From Caulobacter vibrioides (lineage in GTDB: Bacteria > Pseudomonadota > Alphaproteobacteria > Caulobacterales > Caulobacteraceae), in the NCBI RefSeq assembly GCF_002310375.3, contig NZ_CP023315.3, positions 3,286,001 through 3,350,000 on the forward strand: DNA of 64,000 nucleotides, given 5' to 3'. Made by a program: the position numbers and the translations under genes. Below, piece after piece: positions 1 to 8,104 of this stretch. The notes below the pieces were generated by a model, which saw only the letters and a list, made by a program, of their open reading frames with translations, was not told the DNA's origin and did no database searches. The first letter of the stretch is position 1. Every line of letters begins with the position of its first letter.

Positions 1-709
1 CGGTCCTTTCGTCTGTCAACTCCACAGTGCCCTCCAGGCCAGTGGGGCGCTGGCAGTAGCCCTTGATCTCGGTGTCGCTGACCCACGCTTCGGGCAGGCA
101 GCGCGCCTTGAAGTCAAACCTGCGGTGCGGCTTGGTCGACCAGTCGCGCAACTCGGTGCTGGCGCGGCCGACGTCGCCGACGCCATAGACCTGCATTTGG
201 TATCCGACCGCGAACATGGCGCCCCGCCACAGACCGTACCCCTCATAGGACTCGATGCGGGCGCCCCGCGCGTCATAGAAGGCGGGGGAGGGTTCGTCTG
301 ACACGCCGATATAGTGCGTGGTCACCTCGTAGACGGTCTGTACGCCGTTGGCGGTCGGGACCTGGAGGACGTCGGTCAGCAGGTAGAACGCGTCCTCGTC
401 ATCGGTCATGACCAGGCCGGGCTTGCCGTTGTGCATGAGCGTCAGGGTCTGATCCTGGCGCGCGTTCGGCTGGCCTAGGGACTTCAGCAAATTGGCCTCG
501 TACTTACGCCCGTCTATAAATTCAGGGTAGGCGGTCACCGGCGGCGCCTCCGGCAGCGGCTCCGCCGTGGCCGCCGGGGCTGCAGGCGCGACAGGCTTGG
601 CGGCCTCCGCCGGCGGCTTGGCGGCGCCGGGCGGCTTGTCGCAGCCCGACAGGGCGCCAAGGGCGGTCAGGCTGAGCGCGAGCATCACGGATCTGGACTG
701 AAACGACAT
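1..709 (-). CDS. Lipoprotein of unknown function, 3' end cut by window edge
   Basis: The reading frame opens at the ATG at 709 and is still open at the window edge, so the C-terminus is missing. The protein starts with a short hydrophobic signal ending in a lipobox (LSGC at about residues 20-23), followed by an Ala/Pro-rich linker to about residue 60 and a globular part. No known domain was recognised. Its globular part aligns with the neighbour at 927-1775 (shared LGQP-AR, LLTDV, VSDEPS, KPH-R--FKARC and VSDTE blocks), so the two are tandem paralogues on the same strand, probably both anchored in the envelope. Role unknown. Confidence 0.75.
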   Translation of the reverse strand, partial: MSFQSRSVMLALSLTALGALSGCDKPPGAAKPPAEAAKPVAPAAPAATAEPLPEAPPVTAYPEFIDGRKYEANLLKSLGQPNARQDQTLTLMHNGKPGLVMTDDEDAFYLLTDVLQVPTANGVQTVYEVTTHYIGVSDEPSPAFYDARGARIESYEGYGLWRGAMFAVGYQMQVYGVGDVGRASTELRDWSTKPHRRFDFKARCLPEAWVSDTEIKGYCQRPTGLEGTVELTDERT

Positions 710-926
710 AAGGCCCCCCGGCCGACGAAAATGGCGGTGGCACACTAGCCAGAACCGCACGGCGGGCAAGGCGGCGCCCGCGTGGGGTTGTACGGGGCGA
801 GGCTTATCCGCAGGACCCATTCAGTCGGTGCGGTCTCCGACCCGGTTCAGCGGAATCTTCCAAAGCCGCTTTGGGCTGTTCGCTGGGCTCGCCCGACCGT
901 CACGTGTTCACGAAGGGCTGATCGCC

Positions 927-1775
927 CTAAAAGGCCACGCCCTCGACGGTCTCGTCATAGGCGGTCGGGGGGTTGTTCTCGACGTCCATCAGCTTGGCCT
1001 TGGGCGCCCGCAGTTCGCGCAACCGCCAGGCGTTTGGCCCAACGCGAGTCACGACCGCATCAGTATTCTCGAGTGTGCCGTTGGGCTGCACGCCGGGTGA
1101 GGCATCCTGCAACGCAGGACGCGAACAGACGACCTTGAGCTCGGTGTCGCTAATCCAGCGGGATGCGTTACAGCGCGCCTTGAAGACATATTTCCGGTGC
1201 GGCGTCTTCGTCAGGTCGTGCAGCTCGAGGGTGTTGTTGCCTGGAGAACCAACGTCGTAGCCCTGATCGCTCCAGGAGATCGCCGCGATGGCGCCGCGCC
1301 AGATCGCCCAGTCGCTATAGGTCTCGATCTCGACGCCGTTCTGGTCGAACAGGGTCGCGGAGGGCTCATCGACCTGCCCCGTGAGGTGATGACTGACTTC
1401 ATAGTGGATCTGCTCGACGCCATCGCGGGTCATCGTGATGACATCGGTCAGCACCCACGCTTCGTTTTCGGGGTCTGTCAGGGACAGCACGACCTTGCCG
1501 TCGCGCCGGATCGTCAAGGTGTCGCCCTGCCGGGCTTCGGGTTGGCCCAGTTCCTTGAGAAGCAGAGCCTCCTGCTCGCGCCACTCGCGCTTGTCGGGGT
1601 CGGTTTCCGCTTCCACATAGGCGGGGCCCGTCGCGGGCTTCTTGATCGTGGTGGGCGCGGGCGCCGTCGTGGCCTGCGGCGCCGGGGGCGGCGCAGGCTT
1701 CTGGTCGCAACCCGCCGCCAGCAGTAGCGCGGCCGTCAACAGCATCCCGCGTGCGGGTTTCAATCCAAGAGCCAT
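927..1775 (-). CDS. Lipoprotein of unknown function, tandem paralogue
   Basis: 282 residues from the ATG at 1775, chosen over a longer frame to 1934 because it puts a signal peptide and lipobox (LAAGC, Cys about residue 21) at the N-terminus and has a purine-rich GGGGGAAA just upstream. A Pro/Ala/Thr linker follows, then a roughly 220-residue globular part related to the gene at 1-709. Two conserved Cys (in KARC and VVCSRP) are shared with the paralogue and could form a disulphide in the periplasm. I do not recognise the family; the call rests on signal peptide plus paralogy. Confidence 0.75.
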   Translation of the reverse strand: MALGLKPARGMLLTAALLLAAGCDQKPAPPPAPQATTAPAPTTIKKPATGPAYVEAETDPDKREWREQEALLLKELGQPEARQGDTLTIRRDGKVVLSLTDPENEAWVLTDVITMTRDGVEQIHYEVSHHLTGQVDEPSATLFDQNGVEIETYSDWAIWRGAIAAISWSDQGYDVGSPGNNTLELHDLTKTPHRKYVFKARCNASRWISDTELKVVCSRPALQDASPGVQPNGTLENTDAVVTRVGPNAWRLRELRAPKAKLMDVENNPPTAYDETVEGVAF

Positions 1776-2002
1776 GACTTTTCCCCCGGGCGACGCCCCC
1801 TGCGCCGATATCCGAGCCGCAAGCCTGGCGCAATCGCATGCAACTCGATTTGAGAGCAGCCACGCAGGGCTCGTCCGCCTTTTTTCACATGAACGAATTC
1901 TGCCAGAGCGGTCCGCGCAACCGTTCAGCTTCACCCTGTCATGGTCTGTCTCACGGGGTTGCTGACCCCGGAGACTTTCAAAAGGGACGAAGGACCAAGA
2001 CC

Positions 2003-2587
2003 ATGACCATCACCCAAACCACCATTGGCAAAATCAAGACGATCACCCTGACCCTGGGCGCTGCGGCCACCGCGCTGGCGATGACCGCCGCCCCCGCCGC
2101 GCACGCCATGGACGAGAAGCTGGGCGGCGTCGTCGGCTGCAAGGCCTCGGGCAAGAAGCAGGAAGTCGGCGCCGTCGTCGGGGCCCTGTTGGGCGCCGCG
2201 GCCGGCTCGAACCTGGCCAAGAACGACCAGGGCACGGGAACGGCGATCGGCGCCGTGGTCGGCGCGGGCGCCGGCTCGCTGATCGGCTGCAAGATGCAAA
2301 AGAGCGACGCGGCCCAAGAGGTCGGCGGGATCTATAAGTCGGGCGGCTTCCGCTACGCCCAGACGGTCCAGGCCGCCCCGCTGGTCAAGATCGAGAAGAA
2401 GATGGTCACCCGTTCGACCGTCAACCTGCGGGCCGCCGCCTCCACCCGGGGCGAACGCCTGGGCGCGGTGGACTCGGGCACGACCTTCCAGGCCCTGGGC
2501 CGCACCAAGGACGGCAAGTGGATCCTGGTCGGCCAGGACGGCGTCGGCGTCGGCTTCGTTTCCAGCGCCTACGTCTACCGCGCCTAA
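2003..2587 (+). CDS. Secreted glycine-zipper / bacterial SH3 protein
   Basis: 194 residues from the ATG at 2003, preceded by an AAGGGACGAAGGA purine stretch; upstream in-frame codons lack coding character. It has an N-terminal signal peptide ending near AHA-MD (about residue 35). Residues about 45-85 are a glycine-zipper segment (GAVVGALLGAAAG, GAVVGAGAGSLIG), typical of outer-membrane-associated proteins. The last 60-70 residues form an SH3b domain (STVNLRAAAST, then KWILVGQ and GFVSSAYV). Such proteins are usually periplasmic or envelope-attached, and SH3b often binds peptidoglycan; the exact role here is inferred only. A strong terminator follows at 2674. Confidence 0.8.
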   Translation: MTITQTTIGKIKTITLTLGAAATALAMTAAPAAHAMDEKLGGVVGCKASGKKQEVGAVVGALLGAAAGSNLAKNDQGTGTAIGAVVGAGAGSLIGCKMQKSDAAQEVGGIYKSGGFRYAQTVQAAPLVKIEKKMVTRSTVNLRAAASTRGERLGAVDSGTTFQALGRTKDGKWILVGQDGVGVGFVSSAYVYRA

Positions 2588-2673
2588 GCGGGCCAGAGCG
2601 ATCGAGGGCTAAACCCCCTCGCCGAGCTTTCGGGGCGCGACCGCTCCGTCCCTCTGGCCGCGTTCCGAGAAGA

Positions 2674-2711
2674 GAGCCCGTCCGGTCCCCCCATGACCGG
2701 GCGGGCTTTTT
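2674..2711 (+). terminator. Rho-independent terminator after the SH3 gene
   Basis: An inverted repeat with arms AGCCCGTCCGGTC and GACCGGGCGGGCT (one G-T pair) around a CCCCCAT loop, followed by TTTTT. It ends the 2003-2587 transcript and may also serve the convergent gene at 2818-3327. Confidence 0.85.
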
Positions 2712-2726
2712 CGTGGGCGAAGCATC

Positions 2727-2816
2727 GTGCGGAAAAGTGGGAACCGGTTTTCCGCAAAAACGATGCGAAAACAAAGCGTCAGAGCGGAATGTGCGATTCC
2801 TGAATCGCGCATTCTG
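2727..2816. repeat. Palindromic intergenic repeat (family H, copy 1)
   Basis: It carries CGGAAAAGTGGGAACCGGTT followed by TTCCGCAAAAACGATGC, and a second short palindrome (GCGATTC-CT-GAATCGC). A relative lies at 33099-33200 (GAAGTGGATCCGGTTCGTCG, AAAATGCG). It lies 3' of the CPBP gene. I recall this sequence type as widespread in alphaproteobacterial intergenic DNA, but this was not searched. Confidence 0.6.
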
Positions 2817-2817
2817 C

Positions 2818-3327
2818 TCAGGACAGGGCGCTGACCCCGCCCAGCCAGGTCTGCCAGACCACCACCAGCGCCCAGTGCAGCAGCACCGCCGGCCAGACTG
2901 AGCCGGTCACCCGCTTGGTCACCGCGCAGCCCAGGCCCAGCACCGCGCAGCACAGCAGGAAGTCAGGCCGCAGGAACACCTGCGCGGCGTTGGGCAGGAA
3001 GGTCAGGGCCTCGACCACGTGCCACAGCACATAGAGGCCGGTGGCGACGCCGATCTCGACCCACGGCCGCCGCCCCTCGCCCGGCCCCGGCGTCAGCACC
3101 GCCCGGAACGGGATCTCCTCGCCCAGCGCCGGGATCAGGATCACGGTCAGCATCCGCCAGGCCAGGTCCGGCTGGGTCGGGGTCAGGTGATAGAGGCCCG
3201 TCGAGAAGCCGATCACCGCCATGGTCGCCAGGGTGATGGCGGAGACCACCAGGCAGAACAGCCACCCCCGCGCGCTCGGCAGGGTGCGCAGGCTGGAGAG
3301 GAGGCGGTGGCGGTAGGTGTTCATCAT
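2818..3327 (-). CDS. CPBP-family intramembrane metalloprotease
   Basis: 169 residues with several hydrophobic segments. The CPBP (CAAX prenyl protease 2/Abi) signature is visible: GEEIPFR (the EExxxR motif, about residues 69-75), LWHVVEA with the second-motif His, and a late VLLHWALV segment with a further His. It is short for the family, which often has seven or eight membrane spans; here about five are evident. CPBP proteins cleave substrates within the membrane, but the substrate is unknown here. ATG at 3327 or 3324 are equally possible starts. It is convergent with the SH3 gene. Confidence 0.8.
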   Translation of the reverse strand: MMNTYRHRLLSSLRTLPSARGWLFCLVVSAITLATMAVIGFSTGLYHLTPTQPDLAWRMLTVILIPALGEEIPFRAVLTPGPGEGRRPWVEIGVATGLYVLWHVVEALTFLPNAAQVFLRPDFLLCCAVLGLGCAVTKRVTGSVWPAVLLHWALVVVWQTWLGGVSALS

Positions 3328-3337
3328 GGGGTCGCTC

Positions 3338-3393
3338 CCCTTCTCCCCTTGCGGGAGAAGGTGTCAGCGTAGCTGACGGATGAGGGGTTGAAA
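3338..3393. repeat. Intergenic repeat (family D, copy 1)
   Basis: CCTTCTCCCCTTGCGGGAGA followed by AGG, a spacer and GACGGATGAGGGGT. The same two modules recur at 13312-13335 (first only) and at 13577-13706 (complete, both orientations). The 3328-3882 gap holds this element, a family A copy, a terminator and a family E copy, and no gene. Confidence 0.7.
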
Positions 3394-3458
3394 GGCCTGT
3401 CCGGAAGCGGACAGTGTGATCGTCTGTTGGGGGTGGGGAGCGGACCTTTGGCTCTCAA

Positions 3459-3594
3459 CGCCCCCTCCGTCTCGCTGCGTATCCGCAGCGATCCACCTCC
3501 CCCGCAAGCGGGGCAGGAGGGCAGCGGTTTCGTCCTCACCCGTGAAACGGGGGAGGTGGCGCGGCGCCGATAGGCGACGTGACGGAGGGGGCGC
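3459..3594. repeat. Large palindromic repeat (family A, copy 1)
   Basis: Outer arms CGCCCCCTCCGT / ACGGAGGGGGCG; inner arms CCACCTCCCCCGCAAGCGGGG and CGTGAAACGGGGGAGGTGG. Closely related copies lie at 5068-5203 and, with a left-half deletion, at 8105-8203. Confidence 0.85.
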
Positions 3595-3639
3595 TCTTCG
3601 GTCCCCTCAGGATCGCTAGCAGTCTCCAATATCCCTCCA

Positions 3640-3670
3640 GAAACCCGACCTTCCCGGCGAGGTCGGGCTT
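3640..3670 (-). terminator. Probable terminator of the Rieske oxygenase gene
   Basis: On the minus strand, CCCGACCT-CGCCGGGA-AGGTCGGG is followed by TTTCT. It lies about 215 bases past the stop of the 3883-5010 gene, beyond the family E repeat. Confidence 0.55.
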
Positions 3671-3680
3671 CTAGCTCGGT

Positions 3681-3784
3681 GCGTCCTTCGAGGCTCGCCT
3701 ACGGCTCACACCTCAGGATGAGGAACACTGTTGCTGAACACCTCATCCTGAGGTGCGCGCTCTTGAGCGCGCCTCGAAGGACGC
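3681..3784. repeat. Palindromic repeat (family E, copy 1)
   Basis: Outer arms GCGTCCTTCGAGGC / GCCTCGAAGGACGC and inner arms CACCTCAGGATGAGG / CCTCATCCTGAGGTG surround a central ACTGTTGCTGAA. A diverged relative with a CTTCGACAAGCTCA module is at 21675-21763. Confidence 0.85.
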
Positions 3785-3882
3785 AAGGAGGCCAAGGTCC
3801 CCTCAGGGTCGAACCCGGAAATCAGGCCATCGCCCGAAACCCCTCACCCTCCCACCGCTACGCGGCGGGCCCCGCCCTCGCC

Positions 3883-5010
3883 TCACGTCCGCCAGCGCAG
3901 CGTCTGGTCCCGCACCGGATTGACGAACGGACGGCCCTCTCGGCGGCTGGCGTTCCATTCGCGTTTGCACTGGTGGTACCAGCGGGCCTGCTGGTCGGCG
4001 TCGCCCACCCACATCAGGGGCGGGTTGCACTTGAGGCCAGGCGTCTGGTTCTCGACGATGCGGCCGTCCTGGCGCAGGAAGGCGCGGGCGGCGATGCGGA
4101 TGATCGGATAGAGGGCCGTGAAGGCCCAGTGGTCCGACCACATGATCTGGTTCATCCGGGTCTTGTGGGCGTTGATCGGGGTCATGGCCGACAGGGCCAG
4201 CACCTGCTTAGTCCCCACCGTCACATGCTCCCAGCGCAGACCCGGCAGGCGGAAGGTGATCTCGGTCAGCGGCTCGCCGCCCAGGATGGCGTAGGCCTTG
4301 GAGTTCTTGGACGGCTCGTGCCGCACCATGGTGAAGCCGGCCTCGCTGGGGGCGAAGCGCTTGTTCTTCTCGTGCTGGCTGGTTTTGGTCCGCCACCACC
4401 ACTGTTGATGCACATAAGGCCCGTGGGCCGGGTCGATCAGGCCCAGCACCGCGTGGTCGATATGGATGTCGTAGTCCAGGTGGTCCACGAGCTTGGGCTT
4501 GCCGCCCACCACGCCCGGGATCACCGGCGGCGGCTCGGGCGGCTGGCCGTCAAAGCGCGGGTCCGACGACATCCAGATCCACACCAGGCCCTGCGCCTCG
4601 ACCGTCGGATAGCGGCGCACCCGCACCTTGGCGATGTCGAAGTCGCTGTCGGCGGTCAGGGACGGGATGGCCGTGCAGGCGCCGTCCGGCCCAAAGCGCC
4701 AGCCGTGATAGGGGCACTCGACGCTGTCGGTCCCGTCGGCCTCGCGGATCAGGCGGCCGGCCGACAGGGCCGCGGCGCGGTGCGGACAGATATCGCGGAT
4801 CGCATAGACCTCACCGGCCCGTGTACGGCCCAGCAGCACCGGCTCGCCCAGATACTCGCGCTTGGACTTCGTGCCCGGCTTGATGTCCGGCGACAGGGCC
4901 GCCACGTACCAGGCGTCCCAGACGAAACCCTCGCCGAACTTGTCGGCGGCGGCGGGTTTGGCTTTCGCGGTGGAGGCGGCGTCGTCTGGCATGGTCTGGC
5001 TGTGCATCAA
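3883..5010 (-). CDS. Rieske-type aromatic ring-hydroxylating oxygenase, alpha subunit
   Basis: 375 residues. The N-terminal Rieske [2Fe-2S] domain has C75-P-H77 and C99-P-Y-H102 ligands. The C-terminal catalytic domain contains IDHAVLGLIDPAHGPYVH (about residues 184-201), where Asp and His residues are placed to bind the mononuclear Fe(II). This architecture hydroxylates or demethylates an aromatic or amine substrate using electrons from a separate reductase, none of which lies nearby, so the substrate cannot be named. MM at the start leaves a one-codon ambiguity (5010 or 5007). Family repeats flank the gene on both sides. Confidence 0.85.
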   Translation of the reverse strand: MMHSQTMPDDAASTAKAKPAAADKFGEGFVWDAWYVAALSPDIKPGTKSKREYLGEPVLLGRTRAGEVYAIRDICPHRAAALSAGRLIREADGTDSVECPYHGWRFGPDGACTAIPSLTADSDFDIAKVRVRRYPTVEAQGLVWIWMSSDPRFDGQPPEPPPVIPGVVGGKPKLVDHLDYDIHIDHAVLGLIDPAHGPYVHQQWWWRTKTSQHEKNKRFAPSEAGFTMVRHEPSKNSKAYAILGGEPLTEITFRLPGLRWEHVTVGTKQVLALSAMTPINAHKTRMNQIMWSDHWAFTALYPIIRIAARAFLRQDGRIVENQTPGLKCNPPLMWVGDADQQARWYHQCKREWNASRREGRPFVNPVRDQTLRWRT

Positions 5011-5067
5011 GTTGATTGCGGTTTCACGACGCTAGGAGCCGGGAATAACAGCGTTCTTAGCTCAGCA

Positions 5068-5203
5068 ACGCCCCCTCCGTCACGTCGCGTATCCGCGCCG
5101 CGCCACCTCCCCCGCAAGCGGGGCAGGAGGGGAGTGGTGTTCTCCTCACCCGTGCAACGGGGGAGGTGGCGCGCGGCGAAAGGCGCGTGACGGAGGGGGC
5201 GCT
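5068..5203. repeat. Large palindromic repeat (family A, copy 2)
   Basis: Same layout as 3459-3594: CGCCCCCTCCGTCACGTCGC at the left, GTGACGGAGGGGGCG at the right, and inner GCCACCTCCCCCGCAAGCGG paired with an ACGGGGGAGGTGGC arm. It ends 12 bases from the stop of the M20 peptidase gene. Confidence 0.85.
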
Positions 5204-5215
5204 AAAGCCCCGCCC

Positions 5216-6694
5216 CTACCGCGACCCCGCCGTCTCCACGAGGCGCTGATAGAACCGGACCATGCGTTCGACATTGTCGAGACTGATATGCTCGTCTGTG
5301 CCGTGGATCACCTTGGTGCCGTCGACGGTCAAAACGAGCGGCTGGAAGCGGTAGACGTCGCTTGAGACCCCGCCCATGTAGCGGCTGTCGGTGCCGGCGG
5401 TGACCAGGCCCGGCACGACCGGGGCTTTGCTCTCGTCAGCGGCCAGGCCCGCCAGGGTCTTCCAGGCCTCGGACTCGGTGGACGACACGGCCGAGGGCTC
5501 GTTGCGGTGCCCCTGGAAGGCCAGCTCGACGGGCAGGTCGCCGACCGCGTCCTTGGCCTTGGCCATCACCTTGTCGGAGCTGTCGCCGGGCGCGATGCGG
5601 TAGTTGATCCAGGCGCTGGCGTCCTGCGGCAGGACGTTTTCCTTCGGCGAGCCCTTCAGCATGGTGGGGGCGATGGTGGTGTGCAGCATGGCCGCGCCCG
5701 CCGGGCTCTTGGCCGTGACCTTCACCAGCAGCGACGAGAACAGCCAGGTGTTGGCCGCGAAGATCTTCACCACCGGCGAGGCGTGGGGCGAGATCGCCTT
5801 CAGCATGTCCGCGCCCGGTCCCTGGAACTTCATCGGGAAGGCGTTGTCGTGGATGGCCTGCACGGCCTTGGCCAGGGTCACGACGCCGCCGCCGTCCTTG
5901 GGCGGGGCCGACGAGTGGCCGCCAACGGCCGGGGCGGTGACCTTGAGGGTCGCATAGCCCTTCTCGGCCACGCCGATAATGGCGGCGGGCTTGCTGGTGA
6001 CAGGGTGGTCGGCGACCACCGCCATGCCCTCGTCCAGCACGAACTGAGCCTTGACGTTGCGCGACTTCAGAAGCGCGGCGGCCGCCTGAGCGCCCTCGCC
6101 GCGCACCTCCTCGTCATGGCCGCTGACGATGATGACGGTGCGCACCGGCTTGAAGCCGCCGGCCGCCACGCTTTCCAGCGCCTCGAAGATGGTGACCAGC
6201 GAGCCCTTGTCGTCGATCGCCCCGCGGCCCCAGACCTTACCGTCCGCGACGACGCCGGCGAAGGGCGGATGGGTCCACTGGCCCTCGCTGCCGGGGGTGA
6301 CCGGCACCACGTCCTGGTGGGCCATCAGCACGATCGGCGGCAGGGCCGGGTTCGAGCCGGTCCAGGTGTAGACGAGGCCATGGCCGGCCACGACCTCGCG
6401 GGTCATGGCCTTGTGGGCCTGCGGATAGGTGGCCTGCAGCCAGGCGTGCAGCTTGTCCCACTCGGCCGGCTGGTCGTCGGCGCGGTCCTGGTGGCTGATG
6501 GTCTGGAAGCGGATGGCCTGCGCCAGATGTTCGGCGGCCTTGGCCACATCGACCGGCCGGGCCGGCGCCAGCCTGGCGGCGGCGGGATCGGCCTGGGCCG
6601 GCGCCTCGAACGTCGCGGTGCGCACCGCCACCACGGCCGATACGGCCAGCACCAGCCCCACGGCCGTCAGCGCGACCTTACCCCCGATACCCAT
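5216..6694 (-). CDS. M20-family metallopeptidase (carboxypeptidase S / PM20D1-like)
   Basis: 492 residues with an N-terminal membrane segment or signal (about residues 7-24), so the enzyme faces the periplasm. The di-zinc signature is present: LMAHQDVVPV (His ligand, catalytic Asp two residues on), WGRGAIDDKGSL (bridging Asp), SGHDEEVRGEG (catalytic Glu-Glu) and a late VIHGTDEHIS His. The length and the AIDDKG context fit the carboxypeptidase S/PM20D1 branch, which hydrolyses peptides or N-acyl amino acids. It is monocistronic between repeats and divergent from the 6914 gene. Confidence 0.85.
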   Translation of the reverse strand: MGIGGKVALTAVGLVLAVSAVVAVRTATFEAPAQADPAAARLAPARPVDVAKAAEHLAQAIRFQTISHQDRADDQPAEWDKLHAWLQATYPQAHKAMTREVVAGHGLVYTWTGSNPALPPIVLMAHQDVVPVTPGSEGQWTHPPFAGVVADGKVWGRGAIDDKGSLVTIFEALESVAAGGFKPVRTVIIVSGHDEEVRGEGAQAAAALLKSRNVKAQFVLDEGMAVVADHPVTSKPAAIIGVAEKGYATLKVTAPAVGGHSSAPPKDGGGVVTLAKAVQAIHDNAFPMKFQGPGADMLKAISPHASPVVKIFAANTWLFSSLLVKVTAKSPAGAAMLHTTIAPTMLKGSPKENVLPQDASAWINYRIAPGDSSDKVMAKAKDAVGDLPVELAFQGHRNEPSAVSSTESEAWKTLAGLAADESKAPVVPGLVTAGTDSRYMGGVSSDVYRFQPLVLTVDGTKVIHGTDEHISLDNVERMVRFYQRLVETAGSR

Positions 6695-6913
6695 AACGCT
6701 CTCCCCAAACCTTTGCCCGCGACTGTGCGACCGGCGCAGCGCCCTGGCAATCCTGCCCTTGGGGCGGTGAAGGGGCGAAAGTTATCCACAGGGGCGCGGC
6801 CGAGATGGGTTCAATCCCCGTTCTTTTTCGAGCTGAGGCGAGAAAATTCAACGCCTTACAGGAAAACGCAGGTTTCTTGTCCCCGCCCTCCGGCGTGGCC
6901 TCATGCTGGAGCC

Positions 6914-7210
6914 ATGACCCAGACGACCTCCGAAACCTGGTGCGCCCGGATGCAGGCCAAGCTGATGGCGGCGATCGACGCCGCCTGGGCCCTGATCGAG
7001 GCCAGCGACGACCCCGCCGTGCTGCGCAAGGCCCGCGACCGGGTCAAGGCGTGCGGCGAGATGGCCGCCAATGTCCGCAAGATCGCGGCGATGAGCGGGC
7101 CGAGACGGCCAGCGCCGCGCGCGGATGGCGCGGCGGCCGCGCCGGGGTCGGATTCTGCACCTGCGCGGCAGTTGGACCGCCTGAGAGGCGGCGGACGCGG
7201 GCGATTGTAG
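6914..7210 (+). CDS. Small helical protein, unknown function
   Basis: 98 residues from the ATG at 6914, with GGAG six bases upstream. The first 60 residues are amphipathic helix (TWCARMQAKLMAAIDAAWA, KACGEMAANVRKIAAMS), followed by a basic, Pro/Ala/Arg-rich tail of low complexity. A larger frame open from 5507 is a shadow of the peptidase gene; only this terminal part has coding character. No family recognised. It lies just left of the inverted-repeat unit carrying DUF559. Confidence 0.6.
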   Translation: MTQTTSETWCARMQAKLMAAIDAAWALIEASDDPAVLRKARDRVKACGEMAANVRKIAAMSGPRRPAPRADGAAAAPGSDSAPARQLDRLRGGGRGRL

Positions 7211-7227
7211 GACGGGAGCCCCGGCTA

Positions 7228-7768
7228 AAATCCCTCTCTCATGGAGAGAGGGAGGGGCCCGCCGCGCAGCGGTGGGAGGGTGAGAGGTTTCACCGCCCAT
7301 CCGGAAAATCTGGATTCCTTCCGTTGAGCGTGACCCCCGACCAGGGCCAAGCTCCGGCCATGGATCGGATCGCCGCCGCCCGTCGCCTTCGCAGAAGCCA
7401 GACCCTGGCTGAGAAGACGCTGTGGACCCTCGTCCGCAACCGCCGCCTCGGCGGCTTCCGCTTCCTACGCCAGCAGCCGATCGACCGATACTTCGCCGAC
7501 TTTGCTTGCGAGTCCGCCAAGGTGATCGTGGAACTGGACGGCCCCGCCCATGAGGGGCGCGAGGACTATGATGACCGGCGCACGGAGACTCTGGAGCTTT
7601 TCGGCTATCTCGTCCTGCGCTTTCGAAACGAGCGGGTGCTGGCTGACCCCGGTGGAACGGCGGACGAGATCCTGTAGGTGTTGCGTTCGGGCAGGCTGTA
7701 GCCTCTCACCCTCCCATCCCGACGGACGTCGGGACGGGCCCCTCCCTCTCTCTAGGAGAGAGGGATTT
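7228..7768. mobile_element. Inverted-repeat unit enclosing a DUF559 gene (family F)
   Basis: The left arm (7228-7288) reads AAATCCCTCTC, GAGAGAGGGAGGGGCCCG, then GGTGGGAGGGTGAGAGG. The right arm (7702-7768) is its near reverse complement: CCTCTCACCCTCCCA, CGGGCCCCTCCCTCTC, GAGAGGGATTT. The 410 bases between hold one gene, 7360-7677, encoding a DUF559 protein. No target-site duplication is visible next to the arms. Whether the unit moves is inference; the arms plus a nuclease-fold gene resemble REP/RAYT or MITE-with-helper arrangements. Confidence 0.55.
7360..7677 (+). CDS. DUF559 (Vsr-like endonuclease fold) protein
   Basis: 105 residues from the ATG at 7360; in-frame GTG (7330) and TTG (7324) codons are alternatives. 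The DUF559 pattern is clear: ARRLRRSQTLAEKTLW, RNRRLGGFRFLRQQPID, YFADFACESAKVIVELDGPA and FGYLVLRFRNERVL. The family shares the fold of very-short-patch-repair endonucleases, with an E-x-K-like core (here FADF ... VIVELDG). Activity is mostly uncharacterised. The gene sits alone inside the inverted repeat arms at 7228-7768, with 12 bases or more of AT-poor spacer on each side and no obvious ribosome site. Confidence 0.8.
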   Translation: MDRIAAARRLRRSQTLAEKTLWTLVRNRRLGGFRFLRQQPIDRYFADFACESAKVIVELDGPAHEGREDYDDRRTETLELFGYLVLRFRNERVLADPGGTADEIL

Positions 7769-7803
7769 TACGTGCGCCCCTCAAAGCCTAAGCCAAAAGG
7801 CCC

Positions 7804-8031
7804 CTACTTCTTGGCTTCCTTGATGGCGTCCTTGATCTCGCCCTGCTTGAGGTTGCCGGCCACCTGGTCCTTCTGGCCTTCGGCCTTGAGGTCCTTGTCG
7901 CCGACGACCTCGCCGACGCCGGACTCGACCTTGCCGATCGTCTCCTGCTTGCGGCCGGCCTCCTTGTCACAGGCGGTCAGGGCGCCGGTCATCAGCAGGG
8001 CGGCGAGGGACAGGGACAGGGTGCGGTTCAT
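7804..8031 (-). CDS. CsbD-like small lipoprotein
   Basis: 75 residues. A signal peptide ends in the lipobox LTAC (Cys about residue 21). The mature part is charged and Lys/Glu/Gly-rich, with the CsbD-type pattern (GKVESGVGEVVGDKDLKAEG, QVAGNLKQ, IKDAIKEAKK). CsbD proteins are general-stress-induced in bacteria; lipoprotein versions are common in alphaproteobacteria. Function is not established; a stress role is inferred from the family only. A family A repeat lies upstream, between this gene and the TetR gene. Confidence 0.75.
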   Translation of the reverse strand: MNRTLSLSLAALLMTGALTACDKEAGRKQETIGKVESGVGEVVGDKDLKAEGQKDQVAGNLKQGEIKDAIKEAKK

Positions 8032-8104
8032 CGGACTCTCCAGGGATTGTCCGGCTTGAACGCAAACCTGGCCGTGAGCGATCCCAAGGCGGTCCCATGC
8101 AGAA

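Noticed and set aside
2727..2816. tRNA or small RNA gene
   Set aside because: Short palindromes with a close relative at 33099 indicate an intergenic repeat; no cloverleaf or promoter-terminator pair was found.
7228..7768. Insertion sequence
   Set aside because: Inverted ends and a nuclease-fold gene are present, but there is no transposase domain and no target duplication; kept as a repeat unit of uncertain mobility.
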